Shown here: in pieces, positions 43,680-53,346 of the stretch
Layout: each line of letters begins with the position of its first letter
How positions within the stretch are numbered: position 1 is the first letter of the stretch
NCBI GenBank assembly: GCA_902781515.1
Contig: CACZJU010000001.1
Span: forward strand, 186,001-250,000
Direction of reading: 5' to 3'
Source of the DNA: an uncultured Bacteroidales bacterium
GTDB lineage: Bacteria; Bacteroidota; Bacteroidia; Bacteroidales; Bacteroidaceae
Length of the DNA stretch: 64,000 bases
The notes under the pieces: generated by a model
Told to the model about the DNA's origin: nothing
Databases searched by the model: none
Seen by the model: only the letters and a program-made list of their open reading frames with translations
Translations under genes and position numbers: made by a program

Positions 43680-44996
43680 ATGATTAGTTTCAATCAAATA
43701 AAGCGGATGTTTGACCGCGATATTTGGCGCGTCAGCGACAGCAGACTGCCTTGGCAGCAGCGTCTGTGGGTGGGACTGGCGCGTCGTACTGTCATCACAG
43801 TCGATGGATTTCTGCAGAACAACCTTACCAGCTATGCCGCAGCACTCACTTACAGTTGCATGTTGGCTGCCGTACCAGTGTTGGCCATCATCTTCGCCAT
43901 AGCTCGCGGCTTCAATTTCGGTTCTGTTATTGAGGAACAACTGCGACAGAATATCAGTCTCAGTCCCGATATTGCCGATACTATTTTCAATTTCATTGAC
44001 TCTTATCTGGCACACACCCACAGCGGTATATTTCTGGGCTTCGGTCTTATCATGCTGCTTTACACGGTGGTGATGTTCACGTCAAACATTGAGACGGCAT
44101 TCAATACTATTTGGCGCGTACGTTCGTCACGAAACATCTATCGTCGTACCATAAATTATGTGACAACATTCGTTATACTGCCCCTGCTCATCATCGTCAC
44201 TAGCGGTTTCTCGGTATTCATGATTACACTCACGGGACTGTTTAGCGACTATGTGATTCTCAGTAGCACAATGGAATTCGTGATTCAGACAGCTCCGATA
44301 ATGCTGTGGTGTATTGCCTTCGTGGTCCTCTACAAGATGATGCCGAATACCCATGTTCACTGGACAGCGGCCCTTGTTCCGGGCATCATTGCTGGTGCGT
44401 TGTTCCAATTGTTGCAGTATCTCTACATTCACTACCAGATAGTGCTTTCGAGCTACAACGCCATTTATGGAACGTTCGCTGCATTGCCAATGTTCATGCT
44501 GTGGCTCAACATTTCGTGGATAATATGTCTTGCCGGTGCACAGATGAGTTATGCCAATCAGAGTGTCGATGAGTATGCCTTTACCAAGGAGTCGCAGAAT
44601 ATGTCGCGTTGCGACCATGATTCTCTGTGCATACTCCTGCTTACAACCATCGGACACCGCTTTGCTGAGGGTATGCCTCCTCATTCCACACATACACTGG
44701 CGCATGAGACCGGTCTGCCACACTCTGTTGTTCAGGGGTTGCTCTACGAGCTTACTGCTGTCGGTCTGCTTAGTGAGGCCAACGATGAGACTGGTCTGCA
44801 TCAGCACTATTTGCCCAAATTGGATATCCATCGCCTGACAATAAATATTATATTGCACCGCCTCGACAATCAAGGAAAGGGACGCATACCTTTGCAATGG
44901 TCGCAAAACAGTATCAATTGGAACGCCATTCGCCGTATGCGAGCAACACTTGCTGCAACGGACGGCGACAAATCGCTGGCTGAGTTGTGTTCGTAA
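43680..44996 (+). CDS. YihY/BrkB-family membrane protein with winged-helix tail
   Basis: This inner-membrane protein of the YihY/virulence factor BrkB family has 438 residues; its function is unclear (an earlier RNase BN assignment was withdrawn). Six hydrophobic segments span about residues 40-300, with the family signatures SYAAALTYSCMLAAVPVLAI, LIMLLYTVVMFTSNIETAFNTIW and NAIYGTFAALPMFMLWLNISWIICLAGAQ. The C-terminal 120 residues (about 310-430) look like a soluble winged-helix domain: CILLLTTIGHRFAEG and HETGLPHSVVQGLLYELTAVGLL. It has no promoter of its own in the 24-bp gap, so it may be read from rnpB. Confidence 0.85.
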   Translation: MISFNQIKRMFDRDIWRVSDSRLPWQQRLWVGLARRTVITVDGFLQNNLTSYAAALTYSCMLAAVPVLAIIFAIARGFNFGSVIEEQLRQNISLSPDIADTIFNFIDSYLAHTHSGIFLGFGLIMLLYTVVMFTSNIETAFNTIWRVRSSRNIYRRTINYVTTFVILPLLIIVTSGFSVFMITLTGLFSDYVILSSTMEFVIQTAPIMLWCIAFVVLYKMMPNTHVHWTAALVPGIIAGALFQLLQYLYIHYQIVLSSYNAIYGTFAALPMFMLWLNISWIICLAGAQMSYANQSVDEYAFTKESQNMSRCDHDSLCILLLTTIGHRFAEGMPPHSTHTLAHETGLPHSVVQGLLYELTAVGLLSEANDETGLHQHYLPKLDIHRLTINIILHRLDNQGKGRIPLQWSQNSINWNAIRRMRATLAATDGDKSLAELCS

Positions 44997-45009
44997 AGAA
45001 ATCGTTGAG

Positions 45010-45876
45010 ATGAAACAGAATTTATTTTTTATGGCATTAGTTGCCATGTTGCTGTCTGCATGTAAAAACAGCACCGACGAGCCTCAACCCTCTGAGGGCG
45101 AGGGTCGTATCACATTCCAGGTTATAAACTATCAGCAATTCTCCTTCGACGACGAATCCACTCGTGCCTCCGTGTCGAATGTTGATCATCTTGATATGGC
45201 GATATACGATGCATCAACCAATGCTCTCGTCAACCACATCCATCAGGCAAAGGATGCTGATGGCTATGGCGCATTCTCCGCAACGTTGCCATATGGTACA
45301 TACAAGGTCGTATTCCTTGGTTATAAAGGCTCACGCACGGCAAATGTAGATAATATAGCCGCAATTTCTTATCTGGATGACTATGTCCCTGATTTCTTTT
45401 CAAAGACTCTCGACATTACCATTGACAAGCCTGAAACAGACGCTCGCAATGTATCCCTGACTCGTCGTGTTGCCGCATTCAAGTTAGGGAGTAGGGGAGA
45501 CAATCCGTCTAATTTAAGTTCGCTTACTATTGAATCTCAGGGTGGAAGCCACCATTTCAATGCATTAACGAATTGTGGAGCCCAGATGGAAAATCGTTCG
45601 TATAGGTTTGATGTCTCAGCAAAAGCTGGTAAGGATACGTTGTCAGTTACTGTGTTCACATTCCTTACTGATGCAGAGTCTACTATGAACTTCACGGCTA
45701 CGGCTCGTGACGCAAACGAAAATATTCTTCGTCAGCGTACATTCACAAATGTTCCAATGTGTATTAGTCAACGAACACAATACAACGGATATTTCTTTGA
45801 GGAGGACAAGAGTGCTACAGGCTTCACCTTGTTACTTGAGGACGGAGACTTTACTAATGAACTCTATACATATTAA
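45010..45876 (+). CDS. FimB/Mfa2-like lipoprotein
   Basis: This is a surface lipoprotein of 288 residues resembling the FimB/Mfa2 fimbrial anchor family. The start at ATG 45010 gives a signal peptide ending in MLLSAC; an earlier in-frame codon lies in the previous gene. The mature protein has the family-like pattern HLDMAIYDASTNALVNHIHQ, LPYGTYKVVFLGYKG, VSLTRRVAAFKL (central strand of the first transthyretin-like domain) and a second domain ending RTQYNGYFFEED. No fimbrillin gene is nearby, so whether it works in fimbriae is uncertain. It heads a three-gene run with a small membrane protein and a DUF6359 lipoprotein. Confidence 0.7.
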   Translation: MKQNLFFMALVAMLLSACKNSTDEPQPSEGEGRITFQVINYQQFSFDDESTRASVSNVDHLDMAIYDASTNALVNHIHQAKDADGYGAFSATLPYGTYKVVFLGYKGSRTANVDNIAAISYLDDYVPDFFSKTLDITIDKPETDARNVSLTRRVAAFKLGSRGDNPSNLSSLTIESQGGSHHFNALTNCGAQMENRSYRFDVSAKAGKDTLSVTVFTFLTDAESTMNFTATARDANENILRQRTFTNVPMCISQRTQYNGYFFEEDKSATGFTLLLEDGDFTNELYTY

Positions 45877-45894
45877 TATAACACGCACGCGCGC

Positions 45895-46041
45895 ATGAAT
45901 ACCTATTTATATATTTTGCTTGGCTGGTTGGCCTTTGATGTTGTGGTTTATGCATATATGTTCTATGATATGCATTCCGAGCAGATAGATATCAAAGGAC
46001 GCTTTCATCGTATTGCCGAGGCAATAACGGAAGAGGAATGA
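45895..46041 (+). CDS. Small membrane protein (48 residues)
   Basis: This short gene reads MNTYLYILLGWLAFDVVVY followed by AYMFYDMHSEQ and a polar tail GRFHRIAEAITEEE. One membrane helix (residues 3-23) is clear. It starts 18 bp after the FimB-like gene and overlaps the DUF6359 gene by 4 bp (ATGA), an arrangement expected of a genuine coupled gene. I do not recognise the family and assign no function. Confidence 0.6.
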   Translation: MNTYLYILLGWLAFDVVVYAYMFYDMHSEQIDIKGRFHRIAEAITEEE

Positions 46042-46604
46042 AGTCGTGTCAGGCTCTCATCCTGTTATCTGCGTTAGGCTTACTGAATTCTTGTGAGAAG
46101 GTAGAGCTCAATCCAAACACCGATGGCGATAATGCTGTCGAGATAGTTGTTCCTACCAGTCTCGGTCAGGGTACACAATTGTCACCCTACACCGTTGCCC
46201 AAGTCTTGAAAGGCAAGGTGTCTGATGGTATTGCTCTTGATGCAAAACCTCACTGGTTTATAGGATACGTTGTAGGTAGTACATATACAAGTATGGATAA
46301 TGCTGTCTTTGATGATGAAACAACCAATAAGTCTAATATTCTGATTTCAGATAATGCGTTTTGTGAGTCCTCTGATGAGTGCGTACCTGTAGACTTGAAG
46401 TCGGCTTCTTTACAAAAACTGTATAGCTTGGTCTATAATCCCGAACGTTTTCGTCAAGTACTTGTTTTAAGAGGACGATATGGTAAATATTTTAGGGCTA
46501 ATGGTATTCGTGAGATAACTAATGCATATTGGCTATCTGGTATTAGTCTCGATAATTTAGATACTTCCCCCGAGGAGTGGAATGAAAAGGAAATAGGGTA
46601 TTGA
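46038..46604 (+). CDS. DUF6359-type OB-fold lipoprotein
   Basis: This is a lipoprotein of 188 residues with lipobox LLNSC. After a short linker it carries the pattern GTQLSPYTVAQVLKG, HWFIGYVVGSTYT, NILISDNAF and VLVLRGRYGKYFRANGIREI, which fits DUF6359, an OB-fold-like domain of Bacteroidetes surface lipoproteins. The motif GT-x-x-SPY-x-VA also occurs in the OB-like lipoprotein at 9711. The ligand is unknown. It is followed by a strong bidirectional terminator. Confidence 0.75.
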   Translation: MKSCQALILLSALGLLNSCEKVELNPNTDGDNAVEIVVPTSLGQGTQLSPYTVAQVLKGKVSDGIALDAKPHWFIGYVVGSTYTSMDNAVFDDETTNKSNILISDNAFCESSDECVPVDLKSASLQKLYSLVYNPERFRQVLVLRGRYGKYFRANGIREITNAYWLSGISLDNLDTSPEEWNEKEIGY

Positions 46605-46605
46605 A

Positions 46606-46648
46606 AAAAATAAGAGCCGCAGTTGATGCCGCGGCTCTTATTTTTTTA
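46606..46648. terminator. Bidirectional terminator
   Basis: The stem AAATAAGAGCCGC / GCGGCTCTTATTT has A tracts on the left and T tracts on the right, serving the convergent DUF6359 and large secreted-protein genes. Confidence 0.88.
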
Positions 46649-46661
46649 TACCAAGTACTTG

Positions 46662-49600
46662 TTACTTAACAATGACCTTGTTACCATTAACGATGTAGAG
46701 ACCCTTGATAGCCTTCTGTACACGCTGTCCAGCAACGTTGTAGATAGCCTGCTGCTTCTCTACGTCAGCCTTGATGCCGTTAATTGCATTTTCTTCTTCT
46801 CCATTGCCTAAGTAGTAAAGCTTGAAGTTGTCGAATACAACCCAGTTGCCAGATACATAACCTTCAGCGTTGTCTTTGCGCAGACCAAAAGTCAATGCTT
46901 GGCCTTCAAGCAACGTTATGGAAACTTTGTTCCAATAAAGGTCACATTCTGCATATAAGTTGAAGCCCTTTTGTCCTGATGGAACGTAGAACTCTTCATA
47001 ATCTTCGAATGCAACAGCAATTTCGTTGGAAGTACCATCATCTACCATGCCTGGGTCAAGTTCACCTTCGCTATCTTCGCGTTGGAACATGTTCTTAAGT
47101 ACGGTTGTGCTATCAGCCTCTCCAGCCTGAGCGAACAGATATACGTCCTTACCAAAATTGGGATCGAGAGCGAGTGTGTCAGCCAGTTCCTTGGGTGAGT
47201 TGGCACCACGATTGAAGCCTTGTACCTCAATTACATAGTTACCTGCGGGCAGACCATTCAAAGTCTGTGAGATAGAGAATGTCTTGGTGTCATAGAACTC
47301 ATAGACATGATGTTGATCGTCACTAAATGCACCAGCACCCTGGCCTTCATTCTTACCGCCTTCGCGTTCAATGGTCCAACCGTTAGCGTTGTTGGCAGCT
47401 TTTGCAGTAGCCTCATCGTCGAGGTCATACGCGCCGTTGGCAAGATATTCGGGATCTGTGAAGCTGTTGTTGTAGATGGCAGCTGTGATATCAACAGGGT
47501 TTTCAGCATCGGCAGTATTAATTGCAGGATATGCTACATAGTAAGCCCATTTGTTCTTGAGGTCGTCGATAATCTCTTGCATTCTTTCGTTGTTGGCAAC
47601 CTTGTCGTTAACGGCAACGTCGGCATCAGAAAGAATTTGCGTGTAACCTGGCTCGTCGCTTTCTCCATATTCTTCACTCAGGTATGTGTAAATCAGAGTG
47701 GTATAGTACAGTACCTCAGCAAGGCTATCGGCCTCCTCTGCGTATGCAAATGCCTCTTCGTACAGTGACATTACTTCGCTCATGGCAGCCAAATCGGTCT
47801 TGTCGACAGCGTCGTGCGCATCTTTGGCGCCATTCAGGTAGTCAACGGCTGCTGTAACCTTCTCTACATTCTCATTCCCGTCGAGAATCTCGTCAGCCTG
47901 CTCTCTCATTCCTTCTAGAGCGTCTGCCATGTCATTTGCTTCCATTGCATTGTAGGCAAGTTCGAAGCCATACCATACAACCCAGCAGTTGCTTTCCATT
48001 ACGTCAGCAGTAACACCAAAGGTAAGTTCACCCTTACCGCTTACTACGCTGGATACAGACTTCTGGACGAGTGCTGTGTAGTCTTTGTCGTTGAATATAT
48101 CGTATGCAGCCTTCTGAGAGTTAGGAACATAGGTCGTTCCGCCTTCTTCGAGTGTTGCCCAACCATCAATTGCTTCGTCGGATTCCTTGGCAAGTACTGC
48201 AACATTGGTAAGACCAGTTTTGCTAAAGCCAGCAAATACGGAAGCTTCGGGAGTGTTGCCATCGTCGTAGTTTTCGTAGTTCGCTGCATTAGCGGCGTTG
48301 CGGAAGAATGCCTTAGTGGTGATGGTGTACTTACCTGCGGGCAGACCAGTCAATGTCTGGCTAACAGCAAACGGACTCTGGTTCCATACCTCGGCTGTTC
48401 CGTATTGAGTCTTGAAGTTGCTGGCATCGCCATAGCTCCACTCCTTGTCGGGAACATTGCTACCCTGCTGTACTGTAGTGCTATAAGTGTAGTTCAACTT
48501 GAAGAGTGGCGTGATGTCGAGGTCCTTTGCCAACTTCTCTCCAGAAGCAATGGCTGCGTCCCAAGCCTTCTGTACACCTTCCTTAATAATGGTGGGCAGG
48601 GAAGCGATGGTCTCGTTAATCTGCGCAGTAGTCCAATTGGAGGCAGTCAGTGCAGTAGTAACTTCATCGAGCATAGTGCTCAGTTGGGCACTCAGTGCAG
48701 CATAGGAATCGGCTGTGTACTTATCGGTGGCAGGAATAAGTTCGTCGGTGCGGAAGGCGTTGAGATCTTTGTAAGCCTGAATACTTGCGTTGACGTCTGC
48801 CAGCATGTTCTTAATGGCGTTTGTTGCAGCCTTGTTGGCGTCTGTGTCTTCGCTCTTAGCATCAACCAATGCCTGTCCGTCATTCAGTACGCTGGTGAAC
48901 TGGCTCTTCAGGTCAACATTGAACTGCTCTTCAAGCAATTTCTTACCTCCGTTAACCTGAGAAGTCAGACCCAACAGTGAAGCATTGATGCCTGTACCTA
49001 CATAAATCAGTGAGAAACCATCTATAAATAAGTGAGGTTGTAAATTTGAACCAGCATTATCTTGATCATTTTTTGCTTTATATGCTTGGTATCCTACTGT
49101 AAAGTAACCAGTCGTTTCATCTTCTAATGTGAACTGTACTATATCAGTTGTCCATTCGCCTACTGGAAACTTTCTAGTTTCTCCCAAATACTTAGTGCCA
49201 TTGTTTGAGACGAAACCAATCAAATTTTCTGTAACAGTAAGTGTTCCACCTGCATTATAGTAGGAAATGGTTATGGTGTATTTACCTTTTGGTAAAGATA
49301 CATCCTGCTTGTATTGTGCAACAGCACCCCATGAACTTACGATGCCAAGAACATTGCCTTCGGTGCTACCATTTGACATTTCAGTTGGTACAATGAAGTT
49401 CTTATTACCAAGAAATGCATTACTGCCTAATGCATATACACCAGCTGCAGGACCATTGTTTTTAGTATTCTGTGTCCATCCGGGCACATCGAGCATACTA
49501 TAATTAGTTGTGGCAATACCGTTCTTCTCGCAGTCGTAGTCGTAAGTGCAGATACCGCCTTCGACAGGTGTACCTTCAGAGAAGTGGGGATTTTGGATGA

Positions 49601-50555
49601 AGAATTCGCTAAGGTCGGTCAAACCAGCTTGGTTGCGTTCCTTTTGTGCCTCTATTGCAGCCAGAACCTCTTCGAGTGTTGCGTTGGGATTGTTGTAAAT
49701 ATTCTGTGCAGGGGTGGTGTCAACATTATAAGACTCACCTTCTTCGATAGCTGCAAGTAGCTTTTCCTTGGCCTTGTCTATTTCTACTTGAATGAGGTAG
49801 TTGGGGTCAATCTGATACAGTTCCACAGCATCGATAAAGAGGTGAGGAGCGCTACCAGAACCAGAGTTAAATGCATAACCTAATTGCACGTTGCCAGTGG
49901 TTGCTGCTGCCAACTGGAAGAAAATGGTGTCGTTAGTCCATGTGGTAGCTGGATATGTTGTCTTTGATGACACATAGCTCTTGTCGGCAGTTGCAAATCC
50001 CATGTTGTTCTTTGTCAATGTACCAGTACCAGCGCCGTTAAATACTTTTACAATAAGCATATAGTCGCCAGCGGGCAGGCTAACCTCTTGGGTGTATTTG
50101 ATGTCTGAGCCCCATACAGCTACCATACCAAGAACGTTGTCGCTAGTACAATCGGGACTGTCACTGTCGTATGGAGGAAGATAGTCGCCGCCTAGACCTG
50201 CATTCGAGTCTTCATTTCCACCAGTCCGGTAGGCAAAGATACCTGCAGCCTTTGCATTAGCACCGTCTTCGCGAGCAGGGTCACTGCCGGTGTTCATCAC
50301 TTTGATGTTGTCGGAAGGGTAGTTGGCTGTCCAGCCTTCAATAGGCTGCATACCGAAGAGACCTTCTCCGTCGCTACCTGCCCCATTATCCGGCATGTCG
50401 TAGTCGTAGGTGTTGATTGTTGTCGTAACGGGGTCACCCTGACTGAAATCAGCATTCTGCAACTCAACTTTCTTGATGATGGACGGCGTGTTCTGTGCAT
50501 TGACTGCCAGAACGAACATCCCTGCTACCAGGGAAAAGAGTAGACGTTTTTTCAT
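46662..50555 (-). CDS. Large secreted multidomain protein with T9SS-like tail
   Basis: This is a 1297-residue secreted protein I cannot assign to a function. The signal peptide is MKKRLLFSLVAGMFVLAVNAQ. Two homologous beta-sandwich modules (about 30-255 and 315-540) each run from a QN-x-x-FS-x-G-x-PV start through YDYD, an (E)GW(T) segment and LP-x-G-x-Y to PHLFIDA/G. Alpha-helical linkers (about 255-310, 545-690, 905-1010) separate them from two further modules (about 690-895 and 1030-1250), each with SQTL-x-GLPAG-x-Y. The C-terminus AIYNVAGQRVQKAIKGLYIVNGNKVIVK-like pattern is a type IX sorting-type tail. The modules resemble carbohydrate-binding folds, so glycan binding is a guess. Confidence 0.75.
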   Translation of the reverse strand: MKKRLLFSLVAGMFVLAVNAQNTPSIIKKVELQNADFSQGDPVTTTINTYDYDMPDNGAGSDGEGLFGMQPIEGWTANYPSDNIKVMNTGSDPAREDGANAKAAGIFAYRTGGNEDSNAGLGGDYLPPYDSDSPDCTSDNVLGMVAVWGSDIKYTQEVSLPAGDYMLIVKVFNGAGTGTLTKNNMGFATADKSYVSSKTTYPATTWTNDTIFFQLAAATTGNVQLGYAFNSGSGSAPHLFIDAVELYQIDPNYLIQVEIDKAKEKLLAAIEEGESYNVDTTPAQNIYNNPNATLEEVLAAIEAQKERNQAGLTDLSEFFIQNPHFSEGTPVEGGICTYDYDCEKNGIATTNYSMLDVPGWTQNTKNNGPAAGVYALGSNAFLGNKNFIVPTEMSNGSTEGNVLGIVSSWGAVAQYKQDVSLPKGKYTITISYYNAGGTLTVTENLIGFVSNNGTKYLGETRKFPVGEWTTDIVQFTLEDETTGYFTVGYQAYKAKNDQDNAGSNLQPHLFIDGFSLIYVGTGINASLLGLTSQVNGGKKLLEEQFNVDLKSQFTSVLNDGQALVDAKSEDTDANKAATNAIKNMLADVNASIQAYKDLNAFRTDELIPATDKYTADSYAALSAQLSTMLDEVTTALTASNWTTAQINETIASLPTIIKEGVQKAWDAAIASGEKLAKDLDITPLFKLNYTYSTTVQQGSNVPDKEWSYGDASNFKTQYGTAEVWNQSPFAVSQTLTGLPAGKYTITTKAFFRNAANAANYENYDDGNTPEASVFAGFSKTGLTNVAVLAKESDEAIDGWATLEEGGTTYVPNSQKAAYDIFNDKDYTALVQKSVSSVVSGKGELTFGVTADVMESNCWVVWYGFELAYNAMEANDMADALEGMREQADEILDGNENVEKVTAAVDYLNGAKDAHDAVDKTDLAAMSEVMSLYEEAFAYAEEADSLAEVLYYTTLIYTYLSEEYGESDEPGYTQILSDADVAVNDKVANNERMQEIIDDLKNKWAYYVAYPAINTADAENPVDITAAIYNNSFTDPEYLANGAYDLDDEATAKAANNANGWTIEREGGKNEGQGAGAFSDDQHHVYEFYDTKTFSISQTLNGLPAGNYVIEVQGFNRGANSPKELADTLALDPNFGKDVYLFAQAGEADSTTVLKNMFQREDSEGELDPGMVDDGTSNEIAVAFEDYEEFYVPSGQKGFNLYAECDLYWNKVSITLLEGQALTFGLRKDNAEGYVSGNWVVFDNFKLYYLGNGEEENAINGIKADVEKQQAIYNVAGQRVQKAIKGLYIVNGNKVIVK

Positions 50556-50605
50556 CGTTTCTGTTAGTTTTTGGTTAATAAGATTGGTTTAATAAATATA
50601 GTTTC

Positions 50606-51022
50606 TTAAAAATGCCACCACGAGCTCTTCTTTTTGTGTTCGTGGTTATGACCTTCGCTGAGGAGTATTTCCTCATACGTGCGGTTTTCAGTAATTATTT
50701 CATAGATGGTTCCCCAATCGGGTAATCCTCCCACATTGCGGTCGTCGATAAAGATATCCACCTTCGGCTTACGCGCGTAGTTCTTTCCATCTCGCTCGTC
50801 ACCTTGGAATACCTGATTGATACCATAGAACTCTACGCCGCGTTTGCGACACCATTCTATGGCTGCATCAAGGGCGCGCCCACTACGTACTGTCCAAAGA
50901 ATGAGTTGATGTCCCTTTTCGGCAAGCATCTTCAGTGTTGCTGTGGCAAATGGCATCTCGCTACCAATGTCGGGGTAACAATCCTTAACTATTGTGCCAT
51001 CGAAATCTACTGCGATAATCAT
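50606..51022 (-). CDS. BT0820-type HAD-superfamily phosphatase-like protein
   Basis: This is a 138-residue small HAD-fold protein without a cap domain. Motif I is VDFDGTIV (D6 and D8 as nucleophile and acid/base), motif II is in LILWTVRSG, and motif IV is DIFIDDRNVGG. The GVEFYGINQV segment is typical of the BT0820-like group. The tail is His/Lys-rich (GHNHEHKKKSSWWHF), which might bind metal. It lies 20 bp downstream of rny in the same direction, separated only by an octamer array; its substrate is unknown. Confidence 0.8.
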   Translation of the reverse strand: MIIAVDFDGTIVKDCYPDIGSEMPFATATLKMLAEKGHQLILWTVRSGRALDAAIEWCRKRGVEFYGINQVFQGDERDGKNYARKPKVDIFIDDRNVGGLPDWGTIYEIITENRTYEEILLSEGHNHEHKKKSSWWHF

Positions 51023-51046
51023 TCGGTTTTACGGTTTTACGGTTAT
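51023..51046. repeat. Octamer array abutting a start codon
   Basis: Units tcggtttt, acggtttt, acggttat lie between rny and the HAD gene, starting at the base next to the ATG at 51022 and entering the last codons of rny. The same octamer is at 31436. Confidence 0.7.
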
Positions 51047-52602
51047 TTGGCATAGCTGACGGAACGCACTTCGCGGATGACGGTTATCTTTACCTGTCCG
51101 GGATATGTCATCTCGTTCTGAATCTTGGTTGCAATCTCGTCAGAGAGTTTCGTTGTTTCCTGGTCGCTAATCTGGTCGGCGCCAACGATTACACGCAGCT
51201 CACGACCAGCCTGTATGGCGTATGTCTTGGTAACACCAGCGTATGACATGGCAATGTTCTCAAGGTCTTTCAAACGCTTGATGTAGGCTTCGGCAATCTC
51301 ACGACGTGCTCCAGGACGTGCACCGCTGATGGCATCGCATACCTGAACAATAGGAGCAATCAATGTCTCCATCTCCATCTCCTCGTGGTGAGCACCGATG
51401 GCGTTACATATATCGGGCTTCTCCTTGTATTGTTCTGCTAGCTTAGCACCATAGAGTGCGTGTGGTGTTTCGGGGTCTTCGTCGGGCACTTTACCGATAT
51501 CATGGAGCAGACCAGCACGTTTTGCCTTCTTGGGATTCAAACCAAGTTCGGCTGCCATTACTGCACACAGGTTGGCGGTTTCGCGAGAGTGCATCAACAA
51601 GTTCTGTCCGTATGATGAACGGTACTTCATCTTACCAATTAGACGCAGCAGTTCGGGGTGCAGACCATGTACGCCGAGGTCGATGGCTGTACGTTTGCCG
51701 GTTTCCATGATTTCCTCGTCGATTTGCTTTTTCACTTTTGCCACAACTTCCTCGATACGGGCGGGATGGATACGGCCGTCGGCAACAAGCTGATGGAGTG
51801 ACAGACGGGCAATCTCGCGGCGTACGGGGTCGAAACCGCTGATGACAATTGCTTCAGGAGTATCGTCAACCACAATTTCTGTACCTGTGGCAGCTTCGAG
51901 TGCACGTATGTTGCGGCCCTCACGGCCAATGACGCGCCCCTTAATATCATCGTTGTCGAGGTGGAATACTGTCACGCTGTTTTCTACAGCGGTTTCTGTT
52001 GCAACTCGTTGGATGGTCTGTATGACGATACGCTTGGCCTCTTTGTTGGCTGTCATCTTTGCATCGTCCATAATGTCATTGATGTATGCCTGTGCCTGAG
52101 TCTTAGCTTCTTCCTTCAGACTTTCTACAAGGCGCTCGCGGGCTTCCTCAACGCTCAGCCCAGACACTTCTTCCAAACGTGTGCGTTCTTGCTCAACCAA
52201 GCTGTCCATACGCTGTTGGAGCTCCTGTTCGCGGTTCTCGAGAGCTGCCTGTTGGTTTTCTACTCTCTGTCGCGATGCTTCCAGTTCCTGCTTCTTGCGA
52301 TTCAGTTCATCCTGACGCTGGTTGAGGCTCTGTTCGCGCTGCTTGATGCGATTCTCGCCTTGCTGTATCTGTTGATTGCGCTGCTGTACTTCCTTTTCCA
52401 GCTCGGCCTTCTTGTTGAGGAACTTTTCCTTAACTTCCAAAAGCTTCTTCTGCTTAATTACTTCCGCCTCTCTTTCGGCTTGTTCACGGGCTCTGGTTTC
52501 CATGCCCTTCATCTTTGCCGGCAGTAATGCTCTGAAGAAGTATATTACCCATGCGGCAATGATGACAAGAGCAATGATTACGGCAATTATTATCTGTACC
52601 AT
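51043..52602 (-). CDS. rny: Ribonuclease Y
   Basis: This membrane-anchored endoribonuclease starts mRNA decay. The N-terminal helix ([20 protein letters not shown]) is followed by a long coiled coil rich in E, Q and R (about residues 30-200), a KH domain with [15 protein letters not shown], and an HD domain with [11 protein letters not shown] and [17 protein letters not shown] (metal-binding His-Asp) and IGAHHEEME. The 519 residues match RNase Y. It belongs to a minus-strand operon with a coiled-coil protein, zapA and the HAD gene. Confidence 0.96.
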   Translation of the reverse strand: MVQIIIAVIIALVIIAAWVIYFFRALLPAKMKGMETRAREQAEREAEVIKQKKLLEVKEKFLNKKAELEKEVQQRNQQIQQGENRIKQREQSLNQRQDELNRKKQELEASRQRVENQQAALENREQELQQRMDSLVEQERTRLEEVSGLSVEEARERLVESLKEEAKTQAQAYINDIMDDAKMTANKEAKRIVIQTIQRVATETAVENSVTVFHLDNDDIKGRVIGREGRNIRALEAATGTEIVVDDTPEAIVISGFDPVRREIARLSLHQLVADGRIHPARIEEVVAKVKKQIDEEIMETGKRTAIDLGVHGLHPELLRLIGKMKYRSSYGQNLLMHSRETANLCAVMAAELGLNPKKAKRAGLLHDIGKVPDEDPETPHALYGAKLAEQYKEKPDICNAIGAHHEEMEMETLIAPIVQVCDAISGARPGARREIAEAYIKRLKDLENIAMSYAGVTKTYAIQAGRELRVIVGADQISDQETTKLSDEIATKIQNEMTYPGQVKITVIREVRSVSYAK

Positions 52603-52642
52603 AGATGTTTGTTAGAGTTTGAATATATATGTATGATTTTTT

Positions 52643-52933
52643 CTATTTCAGTGCTTCTTCCACTTCGGCAAGTAGTTCCGAGAGGGGCTTTTGCAATGGT
52701 GTTGCATCAACGGTGGTCTCGACGCGTTTCAGTCGTACTGCAATGTCAAGAGCCATCATCAGCAGATACATTTCGTTGCCCTGATTCGGATATTTGGAAG
52801 CATAGTAGTTGAATCGGCCGTTTATGAGTTTTTCCGCTTCGCGGTATATGTACTCATCGCTGCGCTCAATTTGCATTGGAAGCACACGCGTACCGAATTT
52901 AAGTCGTATTTGTAGGGGGTCGTTTAATGCCAT
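52643..52933 (-). CDS. zapA: Cell division protein ZapA
   Basis: This is a 96-residue ZapA-like protein that would bundle FtsZ filaments at the division septum. The N-terminal domain (PLQIRLKFGTRVLPMQIERSDEYIYREAEKLINGRFNYY) is followed by an amphipathic helix (QGNEMYLLMMALDIAVRLKRVE) ending in a short coiled coil. It lies between a small coiled-coil gene upstream and rny downstream (40-bp gap), an order I recall from other Bacteroidetes. Confidence 0.85.
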   Translation of the reverse strand: MALNDPLQIRLKFGTRVLPMQIERSDEYIYREAEKLINGRFNYYASKYPNQGNEMYLLMMALDIAVRLKRVETTVDATPLQKPLSELLAEVEEALK

Positions 52934-52968
52934 CTTTTTGAAATGTCAAATGTTAAATGTAAAGTGGA

Positions 52969-53262
52969 TTAACCTTTCAGCAGAGCGATGCATTTATCCA
53001 CCTCTCGAATGAGGCGATTAAGCCTTTGGCGCGCATTGCGTGTGTCTGTATCGCTAAGTTCGAGCATACGCGCTACTTTGAGCGTTGAGTAGTGCTGTGC
53101 AATATCATCGCGCTCGGTAGCTATTCGGCTCACTTGCTGCTCGCGGTCTGCAAGCTGGCTTTTGAGGCTCTCTATTTCGTCGCGTAGAGCCTTGTCGTGC
53201 AGGATGAGTTGTCGAACTCTTGTTTCCAGCATCCGGAGTGTATCTTCTGCTTGATTTGCCAT
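52969..53262 (-). CDS. Small coiled-coil protein upstream of zapA
   Basis: This is a 97-residue, almost wholly helical protein: a coiled coil from about residue 8 to 60 (heptad-rich, with LILHDKALRDEIESLKSQLADREQQ) and a C-terminal LSDTDTRNARQRLNRLIREVDKCIALL helix. Its place directly before zapA and its size suggest a ZapB-like division accessory, but sequence alone does not prove this. A -7 box (53290-53297) lies about 28 bp upstream, making it the first gene of the zapA-rny operon. Confidence 0.7.
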   Translation of the reverse strand: MANQAEDTLRMLETRVRQLILHDKALRDEIESLKSQLADREQQVSRIATERDDIAQHYSTLKVARMLELSDTDTRNARQRLNRLIREVDKCIALLKG

Positions 53263-53289
53263 TGTTTACTGTTTAGGCCATTGTCGTCA

Positions 53290-53297
53290 CAAATGTA
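53290..53297 (-). promoter_or_regulatory. -7 box for the coiled-coil/zapA/rny operon
   Basis: The minus-strand TACATTTG matches TAnnTTTG. Confidence 0.55.
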
Positions 53298-53346
53298 GTG
53301 AATTCTTTGGTTTTGACCAAATTATTTACAGCGTTTTTGGACTTGT

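Noticed and set aside
43680-44996. RNase BN (rbn) name for the YihY/BrkB protein
   Set aside because: The ribonuclease assignment of this membrane family is not supported by current knowledge, so no gene symbol is given.
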